From assembly GCA_021203115.1 (NCBI GenBank), contig JAJQBV010000173.1, positions 1 to 16,365 of the forward strand: a stretch of 16,365 nucleotides of DNA. Direction: 5' to 3'. The translations under genes were made by a program, and so were the position numbers. The notes beneath the pieces were generated by a model, which searched no databases, had not been told where the DNA came from, and saw only the letters and a list, made by a program, of their open reading frames with translations. The stretch is from Clostridiales bacterium. Its GTDB lineage: Bacteria; Bacillota; Clostridia; Lachnospirales; Lachnospiraceae. Position 1 is the stretch's first letter, and every line of letters begins with the position of its first letter. This document shows, in pieces, positions 5,782 to 13,173 of this stretch.

Positions 5782-7050
5782 ATGAACTCAAACAACAACA
5801 CAAAGAGTAACTTTGGCAAGTGGGGCTGGTCCATGATCATCTACTGCGCGATCAGCTACTATCTTGCCGCAGCGCTCTCCACAGATGCGCTGAACTGGTT
5901 CCCCTCGGCGTTCCAGGCGTACCACGGCTGGGGCGAGAAGTTCGTCAACATGTGCAATTCCATGGCCGGTATCGGCGGATGGATCGGTGTGGCAGCGGCC
6001 ATCGTTTTCAGTATCATGACGGCGAAAAGGGGCAGCCGTTTTATGGCACTGTTCGGAAATATCATCACCGGCGTTCTCTGCCTGGTCATGGCATTTACCG
6101 AATCCCAGCCGGTGTTTTTCCTGATGGTTATCTGCCTGACATTTGTGGGCGGCAACATTCAGTTGAACTGTGTACCGAACAACATTATGAACGTATGGTT
6201 CCCGAAAAAGAAGGGTCTGGCGCTGGGCTGGGCTTCCATGGGTCTGCCGATCTGCACCGCGACGATTATCGTGATCTTTTCCGCGATCGGTAATCCGGGT
6301 ACCGCGTACATTATGTTGGGCATCGTTTGCTTTGCATTTGGTATTGTCTCTCTGTTCTGGGCAAAGAACACACCGGAGGAGGTTGGCTGCACACCGGATA
6401 ACGAGCCGGTTGATCTGGAGGAGGCAAAGGCTCTGATGGCAAAGCAGGAAGCCGCGGCAAAGGATATGACGCTCGGCGTGATTGCGAAGGACAAGAACAC
6501 ATGGCTCATCGGAATCGGACACGGCCTGCTCTGGATGACCACGATCGGTCTGGTTTCGAACTTTGTGACGAAGATGGTTATGACCGGTATTGATTCCAAC
6601 TTTGCGGTTATGATGCTGACTGTGGCTGCCGTGATCGGTATTGTCGGTTCCTATATCTGGGGCTGGCTGGATCAGAAGTTCTCCACCAAAATCGCGTCCA
6701 TTATTTACGGCTGCTGGTATCTGATCGCACTGCTGATCATGATTTTCCAGAACGGAGCGATGGCGCTGGTTATTCTGGCTGCGATTTTTGTCGGTTTCGG
6801 CATCGGCGGCATCGGAAACCTGATCCCGTCCATCATCGGCACCTGCTTCGGCCGTTTCGGCTTCATTCAGGCGAACCGTCTGATCGCGCCGATCAACACG
6901 GCGGTTCGTTCCACTGCTCTGATCATCATCGGTGCGGTTGGCGTTGCAAACCTGAATACAGCGTACATGATTTTCTTTGCCGGTTCTGTGATCGCGATTA
7001 TCATGATCTGCTTTATCAAGCCGGATGAGAAAAAGATTAAATTCAAATAA
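5782..7050 (+). CDS. MFS transporter, oxalate/formate-antiporter-like (OFA) type
   Basis: 422 aa, start ATG at 5782 with AAGGAAGG upstream. Very hydrophobic, with about twelve membrane segments in two halves, at roughly 15-35, 58-80, 86-105, 110-130, 145-168 and 172-193, then 240-262, 272-296, 304-323, 326-348, 365-388 and 393-412. A charged central loop (about 195-238) separates the halves. A motif-A-like loop, MTAKRGSRF (79-88), follows helix 2. NVWFPKKKGLALGWASMG (137-154) resembles the WFPxxRGLAxG signature of OFA-type carriers. Context (divergent LysR, two aromatic hydrolases, shared operator) suggests uptake of the hydrolase substrate or exchange with an aromatic acid product. MFS membership is sure; OFA subfamily and substrate are inferred. 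Confidence 0.92.
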   Translation: MNSNNNTKSNFGKWGWSMIIYCAISYYLAAALSTDALNWFPSAFQAYHGWGEKFVNMCNSMAGIGGWIGVAAAIVFSIMTAKRGSRFMALFGNIITGVLCLVMAFTESQPVFFLMVICLTFVGGNIQLNCVPNNIMNVWFPKKKGLALGWASMGLPICTATIIVIFSAIGNPGTAYIMLGIVCFAFGIVSLFWAKNTPEEVGCTPDNEPVDLEEAKALMAKQEAAAKDMTLGVIAKDKNTWLIGIGHGLLWMTTIGLVSNFVTKMVMTGIDSNFAVMMLTVAAVIGIVGSYIWGWLDQKFSTKIASIIYGCWYLIALLIMIFQNGAMALVILAAIFVGFGIGGIGNLIPSIIGTCFGRFGFIQANRLIAPINTAVRSTALIIIGAVGVANLNTAYMIFFAGSVIAIIMICFIKPDEKKIKFK

Positions 7051-7074
7051 GGGATATGCGTGAATAGCAAAGCG

Positions 7075-7110
7075 AAAGCCGTGCGGGAGAAATGTCCTGC
7101 ACGGCTTTTT
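7075..7110. terminator. Bidirectional terminator between MFS gene and SRP RNA
   Basis: Stem AAAGCCGTGCGGGA (7075-7088) / TCCTGCACGGCTTT (7095-7108) with one G-T wobble and a 6-nt loop. It is followed by T7106-7110 on the plus strand, and AAAAAG on this side gives a U-rich flank only for plus-strand transcription. In reverse the helix is followed by CTTTCG. It ends the MFS mRNA and plausibly also stops SRP RNA transcription, which arrives from the opposite side. Confidence 0.85.
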
Positions 7111-7129
7111 GTTGAGTTTTGATTTCAAA

Positions 7130-7393
7130 TCCGAGCATCCTGCGTTGAATCCCGACCCCAGACGTTACTTCTGCAGTTAGCTCATCCCAGGCACCCTCAC
7201 GGCACACAGGAGATCCTGCTTAGGGCTGCTCCATTCCTGACCTGACCCGGTTCACAGGTTCCTGTTGCGCGAGACCCGGAAATCCACGCCACTTACAGAA
7301 GGCAGCTCTACGATCGAAAACCCGCGGCAGGATATCACCCCAACTATAGCGGATTGATGGTACAGGGCGCCGCTGCTGCCCCGGCTGCTCGGA
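7130..7393 (-). ncRNA. ffs: Signal recognition particle RNA, long bacterial form with Alu domain
   Basis: RNA scaffold of the signal recognition particle, which binds Ffh at the S domain. The minus strand carries the conserved core GTCAGGTCAGGAATGGAGCA around a GGAA tetraloop (7234-7237 on the plus strand) and then GCCCTAAGCAG. It also has GAGCTAACTGCAGAAGTAACG near the 3' end and the Alu-domain stretch GCGCCCTGTACCATCAATCC near the 5' end, all closely matching Bacillus scRNA. The termini pair as TCCGAGCA/TGCTCGGA (7393-7386 with 7137-7130), which sets the ends at about 264 nt. The 5' end fits the promoter at 7400-7429. The apical helix-8 pairs have covaried relative to the usual sequence (C-G to A-U next to the loop). 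In Bacillus the gene lies in the same orientation between tadA and dnaX; here it is reversed. Confidence 0.95.
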
Positions 7394-7399
7394 GTCTTC

Positions 7400-7429
7400 A
7401 GTATACCATTGCTGCGGCTTTTATGTCAA
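7400..7429 (-). promoter_or_regulatory. Promoter of SRP RNA
   Basis: Minus strand: perfect TTGACA (7429-7424), 18-bp spacer, TATACT (7405-7400). The predicted start is at about 7393, matching the terminal helix of the RNA. It is a strong stable-RNA type promoter, divergent from the pfk promoter. Confidence 0.88.
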
Positions 7430-7475
7430 GCATCTGTAAAAAACGAAAAAATGCCCGGAAATCACGGTCCACAAC

Positions 7476-7504
7476 TTGTAAAACCCTATTGAATTTGCTA
7501 AAAT
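7476..7504 (+). promoter_or_regulatory. Promoter of the pfk-dnaX-ebfC-recR-tkt operon
   Basis: TTGTAA (7476-7481), 17-bp spacer, TAAAAT (7499-7504). Predicted start about 7511, leader about 52 nt. No other convincing promoter was seen before the terminator at 13019. Confidence 0.65.
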
Positions 7505-7562
7505 CTTGGGAGTGGGTAACGATATATCCCGCAGAATGTGAAAGATGAAGGAGGAAGCTCGC

Positions 7563-8636
7563 ATGAAACGAATCGGTATGCTGACCAGCGGCGGGGATTG
7601 CCAGGCTTTAAATGCGGCGATGCGCGGCGTGATGAAGGGGCTTTCCACCGGCGGTGATGAGCTGGAGATTTACGGATTTTACGATGGATACAGAGGACTG
7701 ATTTACAGTGATTACAGATATCTGACAGCCCGGGACTTCTCCGGCATCCTGACCAAGGGCGGGACAATTCTCGGCACATCGCGGCAGCCGTTTAAGGAGA
7801 TGCGGATACCGGATGAGAATGGTCTGGACAAGGTGGAGGCGATGAAACACACCTACCACAAGCTGAATCTGGACTGTCTGGTGATTCTCGGCGGAAACGG
7901 AACGCAGAAGACGGCCAACCTGCTTCGGGAGGAGGGGCTGAATGTCCTGCATCTGCCGAAGACGATCGACAATGATATCTGGGGGACGGACATTACGTTC
8001 GGATTCCAGAGCGCGCTGAATATCGCGACGAACACCATTGACTGTATTCACACTACGGCGGCTTCCCATAACCGGGTGTTTATTGTGGAGGTTATGGGAC
8101 ACAAGGTGGGCTGGCTTCCGCTTCACGCGGGGATTGCGGGCGGCGCCGACATTATCCTGATTCCGGAAATTCCGTATAAGATTGATAAGATTGTGGAGGC
8201 GGTAGACCGCAGGACGCGTCAGGGAAAGGGCTTTACGATTCTGGCGGTCGCGGAGGGCGCGATTTCCGTGGAGAACGCAAAGCTTTCCAAGAAAGAGTTT
8301 AAGGAGATGGTGCAGAGTGTGAAATACCCCTCTGTCTCCTACGAGGTGGCGGATCAGATCGGGCAGATGACCGGCCGCGAGGTGCGCGTGACGGTGCCCG
8401 GACATATGCAGCGCGGCGGCAGTCCCTGTGCGTTCGACCGGGTGCTCTGCACGCAGCTGGGCGCGGCGGCGGCGCAGGCCATTGAAGACAGGGATTTCGG
8501 TTACATGATCGGGATGGTAAACGGGCAGACGACGCGGGTTCCCTTAAGTGAGGCGGCCGGAAAGTTAAAAACCGTGGATCCGGACTGTCAGCTGGTTCAG
8601 GAGGCCAAAAAAGTAGGTATTTGTTTCGGAGACTAA
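7563..8636 (+). CDS. pfk: 6-phosphofructokinase
   Basis: Phosphorylates fructose 6-phosphate to fructose 1,6-bisphosphate, the committed step of glycolysis. 357 aa from the ATG at 7563, chosen for the AAGGAGGAAG just upstream; an ATG at 7545 lies before that ribosome site. Motifs: nucleotide loop TSGGDCQALNAA (8-19), GGTILGTSR (66-74), GGNGTQKTA (110-118), PKTIDNDIWGTD (132-143, catalytic Asp in TID at 136), VEVMGHKVGWL (175-185) and PGHMQRGGSP (279-288). At the two phosphoryl-donor positions it combines Gly (G113, like E. coli G104) with Lys (K133, where E. coli has Gly124). Asn112 replaces the E. coli Mg-binding Asp103. These features mark the long group-III-like PFK clade rather than classic PfkA, so ATP use is likely but not certain from sequence. 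Longer than E. coli PFK (320 aa). Confidence 0.93.
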   Translation: MKRIGMLTSGGDCQALNAAMRGVMKGLSTGGDELEIYGFYDGYRGLIYSDYRYLTARDFSGILTKGGTILGTSRQPFKEMRIPDENGLDKVEAMKHTYHKLNLDCLVILGGNGTQKTANLLREEGLNVLHLPKTIDNDIWGTDITFGFQSALNIATNTIDCIHTTAASHNRVFIVEVMGHKVGWLPLHAGIAGGADIILIPEIPYKIDKIVEAVDRRTRQGKGFTILAVAEGAISVENAKLSKKEFKEMVQSVKYPSVSYEVADQIGQMTGREVRVTVPGHMQRGGSPCAFDRVLCTQLGAAAAQAIEDRDFGYMIGMVNGQTTRVPLSEAAGKLKTVDPDCQLVQEAKKVGICFGD

Positions 8637-8665
8637 CAGGCGTTTCGGAAAGTGAGGAGCCGAAG

Positions 8666-10249
8666 ATGTCATATACGGCTTTATACAGAAAGTACCGGCC
8701 GGAGGATTTCACCGATGTCCGGGGGCAGGATCACATTGTCAAAACGTTAAAAAATCAGATCAAAGCCGACCGGGTCGGCCATGCGTACCTGTTTTGCGGC
8801 ACACGAGGTACGGGGAAGACGACGGTGGCGAAAATTTTTGCCAAGGCGGTCAACTGCGAGCACCCGGTGGACGGCAATCCCTGCGGGGAATGCGCCATGT
8901 GCCGCGCGATTCAGAACGGCACTTCCATGAATGTCATCGAGATTGACGCGGCTTCCAACAACGGCGTGGACGATATCCGGCAGATTCGGGAGGAGGTTGC
9001 CTACTCTCCCACGGAGGGTCGGTATAAGGCCTATATCATCGATGAGGTTCACATGCTCTCGGGTCCGGCGTTTAACGCGTTTTTAAAGACGCTGGAGGAG
9101 CCGCCGGCCTATGTGATCTTTTTGCTGGCGACGACAGAGGTTCACAAGATTCCGGTTACGATTCTATCCCGCTGCCAGCGGTATGATTTCCGGCGGATTA
9201 CCATTGACATGATTGCGGACCGGCTGCGCGAGCTGCTGGATCGGGAAGGTGTGGAGGCGGAGGACGCTGCGGTCCGCTATGTGGCCAGAGCGGCGGACGG
9301 ATCCATGCGGGATGCGCTGAGCCTGATGGAGCAGTGCATCGCGTTTTATCTCGGAGAAACGCTCACCTACGACCATGTGCTGGAGGTGCTCGGCGCGGTG
9401 GACACGGAGGTGTTCAGCCGGCTGCTGCGGGCGATTTATGCGAAGGATGTGACGGCCTCCATCCATATTCTGGAGGAGATGATCATACAGGGCAGGGAGC
9501 CGGGACAGTTTGTGACTGATTTCACATGGTATCTGCGGAATCTGCTTTTGGTGAAGTGCACGGACCGGCTGGAGGATGTTCTGGATATGTCCAGTGAGAA
9601 TCTGGCGCTCCTTAGGGAAGAGGCGGATATGATCGAAAATGAGGTGATCATGCGGTATATCCGGCAGTTTTCGGATCTGTCTGCACAGCTACGCTACGCT
9701 ACGCAGAAGAGGGTTCTCATAGAGATCGCTTTTATCAGACTGTGCCGCCCGTCGATGGAGAGCGGGCAGGACGCGCTGGCGGATCGGGTCGCTTATCTGG
9801 AACAGCAGATGGAAAAGGGAGTGATCCCCGCGGCGGCTGCAGCGGGGACGGCAGGAGCAGCGCACGGTTCGGATTCCGTTTCCGCCAAAAGGACGGCGCC
9901 GCCGAAACCGACGATGCCGAAGGCGATTCCGGAGGATGTAAAGCAGGTGGTGAAGCAGTGGCGCGCGATCATCGCGGAGATGGGCGGACGGGCGCATGTT
10001 CATCTGGGGAAAGCGAAACTCAGTCTGGGCGGAGATAACCGGCTGATGCTTGTGTTTGACGATGAGATGGATTACAATTATGCGGCGGATGAGACGCATA
10101 AGCAGGAAATTACGGATCAGATTTCGAGACGGATCGGCAAGGAGATTTCCATTCACGTTCAGAAAAATGAGAGCGGGAAACCGGCCGGGGATGTCTATCC
10201 CGATTTGGAACAGATCATACACATGGAAATAGAGATAGAGGATATTTGA
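8666..10249 (+). CDS. dnaX: DNA polymerase III subunit gamma/tau
   Basis: Clamp-loader ATPase that loads the beta clamp and organises the replicase. 527 aa from ATG 8666 ([12 protein letters not shown]), preceded by GAGGAG; the open frame extends 15 codons further up but overlaps pfk. AAA+ motifs are Walker A GTRGTGKT (45-52), a zinc module with C64, C73, C76 and C79, Walker B IIDEVH (124-129), sensor 1 around TTE (156-158) and the SRC arginine finger (168-170). The collar domain follows to about residue 360. An Ala/Pro/Lys-rich linker (about 385-420) leads to a C-terminal tau-type domain with [11 protein letters not shown]. No A-rich slippery site like that of E. coli dnaX was seen. 29 bp downstream of pfk, 14 bp before ebfC. 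Confidence 0.97.
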   Translation: MSYTALYRKYRPEDFTDVRGQDHIVKTLKNQIKADRVGHAYLFCGTRGTGKTTVAKIFAKAVNCEHPVDGNPCGECAMCRAIQNGTSMNVIEIDAASNNGVDDIRQIREEVAYSPTEGRYKAYIIDEVHMLSGPAFNAFLKTLEEPPAYVIFLLATTEVHKIPVTILSRCQRYDFRRITIDMIADRLRELLDREGVEAEDAAVRYVARAADGSMRDALSLMEQCIAFYLGETLTYDHVLEVLGAVDTEVFSRLLRAIYAKDVTASIHILEEMIIQGREPGQFVTDFTWYLRNLLLVKCTDRLEDVLDMSSENLALLREEADMIENEVIMRYIRQFSDLSAQLRYATQKRVLIEIAFIRLCRPSMESGQDALADRVAYLEQQMEKGVIPAAAAAGTAGAAHGSDSVSAKRTAPPKPTMPKAIPEDVKQVVKQWRAIIAEMGGRAHVHLGKAKLSLGGDNRLMLVFDDEMDYNYAADETHKQEITDQISRRIGKEISIHVQKNESGKPAGDVYPDLEQIIHMEIEIEDI

Positions 10250-10263
10250 AAGGAGCGACAGCA

Positions 10264-10611
10264 ATGGCAAAGGGAAGAGGCGGTTATCCGGGCGGCATGC
10301 CGGGCAACATGAACAACCTGATGAAGCAGGCGCAGCGGATGCAGCGCCAGATGGAAGAGGCGACAAAGGAGCTGGAGGAGAAGGAAGTGACGGCGACTGC
10401 CGGAGGAGGTGCCGTTGAGGTGACGGGGTCCGGCAAAAAAGAGGTCGTGAAGGTAAAGCTGGCCGAGGAGGTCGTAGATCCGGATGATATCGAGATGCTG
10501 GAGGATCTGATCATGGCGGCGGTCAATGAGGCGCTGCGTCAGATGGAGGATCTCTCGCAGGAGTCCATGAACAAGATCACCGGAGGATTAGGCGGAGGAT
10601 TTCCATTCTGA
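10264..10611 (+). CDS. ebfC: YbaB/EbfC-family nucleoid-associated protein
   Basis: 115 aa from ATG 10264, with AGGAG at 10251-10255. Small dimeric DNA-binding protein of the YbaB/EbfC family, encoded between dnaX and recR in most bacteria. The N-terminal segment is Gly/Met-rich ([19 protein letters not shown]). A helical region [20 protein letters not shown] follows, then the beta strands with [16 protein letters not shown], and a C-terminal helix with [14 protein letters not shown]. The tail GGLGGGFPF is typical of Firmicutes members. Its stop codon overlaps the recR start by one base (TGATG), so the two are translationally coupled. Confidence 0.96.
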   Translation: MAKGRGGYPGGMPGNMNNLMKQAQRMQRQMEEATKELEEKEVTATAGGGAVEVTGSGKKEVVKVKLAEEVVDPDDIEMLEDLIMAAVNEALRQMEDLSQESMNKITGGLGGGFPF

Positions 10612-11207
10612 TGGATTACTATAGCAAGCAGATCAGCGAGCTGATCGAGGAGCTGTCGTCGCTTCCGGGTATCGGCAGCAAGACGGCTCAGCGGCTGGCG
10701 TTTCATATTTTAAACATGCCGGCAGACCGCGTGGAGCATCTGGCGGATACGCTGGTGAATGCGCGGCACAATGTCCGGTACTGTAAAACCTGCTGTACAC
10801 TGACTGATGCGCAGGAGTGCCCGATCTGCCGGAATCCGGCGCGTGACCATCAGACGATCATGGTTGTGGAGAACACCCGTGATCTGGCGGCTTATGAGAA
10901 AACCGGGAAGTACGAGGGGGTTTATCACGTCCTTCACGGCGCGATCTCGCCCATGCTGGGGATCGGACCGTCTGATATCCGGCTTAAGGAGCTGATCCAG
11001 CGGCTGGAGGGGGATGTGAAAGAGGTGATCATCGCCACGAATTCCAGTCTGGAGGGAGAGACCACGGCGATGTACATCAGCAAGCTGATCAAGCCCACGG
11101 GCATCCGGGTCTCGCGCATTGCCAGCGGAGTGCCGGTCGGAGGCGATCTGGAATATATCGATGAAGTCACCCTGCTCCGCGCTTTGGAGGGCAGAGTTGA
11201 TTTATAA
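10611..11207 (+). CDS. recR: Recombination mediator protein RecR
   Basis: 198 aa, the standard length. Acts with RecO (and RecF) to load RecA on SSB-coated single-stranded DNA. Domains in order: helix-hairpin-helix LPGIGSKTAQRLAF (18-31), a four-Cys zinc finger C58/C61/C70/C73, a Toprim domain starting at IMVVENTRDLAAYE (83-96) with ATNSSLEGETTA (142-153), and the C-terminal Walker-B-like segment ending RVSRIASGVPVGGDLEYIDEVTLLRAL. Starts within the ebfC stop; no separate ribosome site is needed although GGAGG motifs lie upstream. 24 bp before the transketolase gene. Confidence 0.97.
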   Translation: MDYYSKQISELIEELSSLPGIGSKTAQRLAFHILNMPADRVEHLADTLVNARHNVRYCKTCCTLTDAQECPICRNPARDHQTIMVVENTRDLAAYEKTGKYEGVYHVLHGAISPMLGIGPSDIRLKELIQRLEGDVKEVIIATNSSLEGETTAMYISKLIKPTGIRVSRIASGVPVGGDLEYIDEVTLLRALEGRVDL

Positions 11208-11231
11208 TGTGATAAATAAGGGAGGAAGACC

Positions 11232-12068
11232 ATGACAAAAACAGAGCTTGAGAAAGTCGCTGTAGAGGTGCGGAAGGGGATTGTCACTGCGGTACACAGT
11301 GCGAAGTCCGGCCATCCGGGAGGATCCTTGTCGGCGGCGGATATTTTTACGTATCTGTATTTTGCGGAGATGAATATCGATCCGGCGGATCCGAAAAAGG
11401 CGGACCGCGACCGTTTTGTCCTCTCCAAAGGACATACCGCGCCGGGGCTTTATTCCGTGCTGGCACAGCGGGGCTATTTCCCGAAGGAGGAGCTTGAGAA
11501 TCTGCGGCACGTCGGTTCTTATCTCCAGGGGCATCCGGACATGAAGCACATTCCGGGCGTGGATATGTCCAGCGGTTCCCTCGGACAGGGCTTTTCCGCT
11601 GCCGTGGGCATGGCTCTTGCCGGAAAGATGGACGGAAAGGATTATCGGGTGTATGCCCTCGCCGGTGACGGTGAGATTCAGGAGGGGCAGATCTGGGAGG
11701 CGGCCATGTTTGCCGGCCACCGCAAGTTGGACAACCTTGTGCTGATCGTGGACAACAACGGTCTTCAGATCGACGGGCGGATTGACGATGTCTGCTCCCC
11801 GTACCCGATTGATGAGAAGCTGGAGGCGTTTCAGTTCCATGTAATCCGGATCAACGGAAATGATTTCGATGAGATCGCGGCGGCCTTCCGGGAAGCGCGG
11901 GAGACAAAGGGACAGCCCGCCGCCATCGTTGCAAGGACGATAAAAGGAAAGGGCGTTTCCTATATGGAGGATCAGGCGGGATGGCATGGCAAGGCTCCGA
12001 ATGATGAAGAGTACGCGATCGCCATGAAAGAATTGGAGAAAGCGGGGGAAGAGATATGCCGGAAGTAA
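11232..12068 (+). CDS. tkt: Transketolase, N-terminal subunit (TPP pyrophosphate-binding half)
   Basis: 278 aa with GGAGGAAG (11220-11227) before ATG 11232. Carries the thiamine diphosphate domain of transketolase: SGHPGGSLSAADIF (26-39), SKGHTAPGLY (65-74), SSGSLGQGFSAAVGMALA (113-130), and the TPP/metal motif starting GDGE (145-148) and ending at DNN (174-176). The catalytic pyrimidine-binding half is in the next gene, so the enzyme is a two-subunit transketolase of the non-oxidative pentose phosphate pathway, common in Firmicutes and archaea. The two genes overlap by 13 bp. A related two-subunit synthase acting on another sugar cannot be excluded from sequence alone, but transketolase is by far the likeliest. 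Confidence 0.93.
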   Translation: MTKTELEKVAVEVRKGIVTAVHSAKSGHPGGSLSAADIFTYLYFAEMNIDPADPKKADRDRFVLSKGHTAPGLYSVLAQRGYFPKEELENLRHVGSYLQGHPDMKHIPGVDMSSGSLGQGFSAAVGMALAGKMDGKDYRVYALAGDGEIQEGQIWEAAMFAGHRKLDNLVLIVDNNGLQIDGRIDDVCSPYPIDEKLEAFQFHVIRINGNDFDEIAAAFREARETKGQPAAIVARTIKGKGVSYMEDQAGWHGKAPNDEEYAIAMKELEKAGEEICRK

Positions 12069-12994
12069 AAAAGATTGCGACGAGAGAAAGCTACGGGAAC
12101 GCGCTGGCGGAGCTCGGAAAAGAATATGATAATCTGGTTGTTTTGGACGCGGACCTGGCCGGTGCGACGAAGACCGGCGTTTTCAAAAAAGCATTTCCGG
12201 ATCGCCACATCGACTGCGGGATTGCGGAGGCGAATATGATGGGGATTGCGGCCGGGCTGGCTACCTGCGGGAAGGTTCCCTTTGCAAGCACGTTTGCCAT
12301 GTTTGCGGCCGGGCGTGCGTTCGAGCAGGTGCGCAATTCCATCGGATATCCCCATCTGAATGTCAAGATCGGCGCGACGCACGCGGGCATTTCGGTTGGC
12401 GAGGACGGTGCGACGCACCAGTGCAATGAGGATCTGGCGCTGATGCGCGCGATTCCCGGCATGGTGGTCATCAATCCGTGCGACGATGTGGAGGCGCGGG
12501 CGGCGGTTCGGGCGGCGTATGAGTATGTGGGCCCGGTTTATCTGCGCTTCGGCCGGCTTGCGGTTCCGGTGATCAACGATGAGGAAAGTTATTGTTTTGA
12601 GATCGGAAAGGGGGTCACGCTCCGGCAGGGCAAGAGCGTCACGATCATCGCGACGGGACTCTGCGTCAGCGAATCTCTGGAAGCGGCGAAGCTTCTGGAG
12701 GCGGACGGCATCGACGCGGAGGTCATCAATATCCATACGATCAAGCCGTTGGATGAGGAGCTGGTTCTCGCTTCCGCGGCGAAGACCGGCAAGGTGGTTA
12801 CGGTAGAAGAACACTCTGTGATCGGCGGGCTGGGAAGCGCGGTCTGCGATCTTCTCAGCGAGAAGGCGCCGACGAGAGTGATGAAGATCGGCATCAACGA
12901 CCAGTTCGGCGAGTCCGGCCCGGCAGCGGCACTGATCCGGAAATATGGTCTGGATGCGGAAAGTATTTACAAAAAAGTCAGGGCTTTTGCATAA
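12056..12994 (+). CDS. tkt: Transketolase, C-terminal subunit (pyrimidine-binding half)
   Basis: 312 aa, ATG at 12056 inside the end of the N-terminal subunit gene (GGGGGAAGAG upstream), so the two are coupled. It contains the conserved Glu that activates TPP in DCGIAEANMMGIAAGLA (E58), FASTFAMFAAGRAFEQVRN (76-94), the loop GATHAGISVGEDGATHQ (106-122), and a C-terminal transketolase domain with ITIKPLD-like INIHTIKPLDEEL and VVTVEEHSVIGGLGSAV. Last gene of the operon; a strong terminator follows 25 bp later. Confidence 0.93.
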   Translation: MPEVKKIATRESYGNALAELGKEYDNLVVLDADLAGATKTGVFKKAFPDRHIDCGIAEANMMGIAAGLATCGKVPFASTFAMFAAGRAFEQVRNSIGYPHLNVKIGATHAGISVGEDGATHQCNEDLALMRAIPGMVVINPCDDVEARAAVRAAYEYVGPVYLRFGRLAVPVINDEESYCFEIGKGVTLRQGKSVTIIATGLCVSESLEAAKLLEADGIDAEVINIHTIKPLDEELVLASAAKTGKVVTVEEHSVIGGLGSAVCDLLSEKAPTRVMKIGINDQFGESGPAAALIRKYGLDAESIYKKVRAFA

Positions 12995-13018
12995 GAGTCC
13001 ACAATCAGACAGGAGAAC

Positions 13019-13050
13019 AGGCCCGTGGCGATAACGCCATGGGCCTTTTT
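13019..13050 (+). terminator. Intrinsic terminator of the pfk-to-tkt operon
   Basis: 12-bp stem AGGCCCGTGGCG / CGCCATGGGCCT with one G-T wobble and loop ATAA, followed by TTTTT (13046-13050). Confidence 0.93.
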
Positions 13051-13173
13051 GCCGTGTCCGGGCGGAATTTGCGATTTCTTCCGGCATAAAATGGCAAAAT
13101 GTGCATACGGTCCTGTGGTACGATCTGGGAAATTATGGATTCTAGGAATCGCAGAACAGGAGTGTGTGACAAT

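Noticed and set aside
5788..7128. 446-aa minus-strand open frame opposite the MFS gene
   Set aside because: Its composition (His/Asp/Arg/Asn-rich, no recognisable domain) is that of an antisense shadow. The plus-strand frame encodes a coherent 12-helix transporter with ribosome site, promoter and terminator.
7354..7548. Small 64-aa plus-strand frame upstream of pfk
   Set aside because: It lies over the SRP RNA 5' end and its promoter and over the pfk promoter, with no ribosome site or conserved feature.
8666..10249. Programmed frameshift in dnaX producing a gamma form
   Set aside because: No A AAA AAG-type slippery heptamer with a downstream hairpin was found; only the full-length product is supported.
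11972..13087. 371-aa minus-strand frame opposite the transketolase C subunit, and similar long frames opposite the hydrolases (2699-3472, 3768-4484)
   Set aside because: No ribosome sites or family motifs; they are the usual antisense frames of GC-rich coding DNA.
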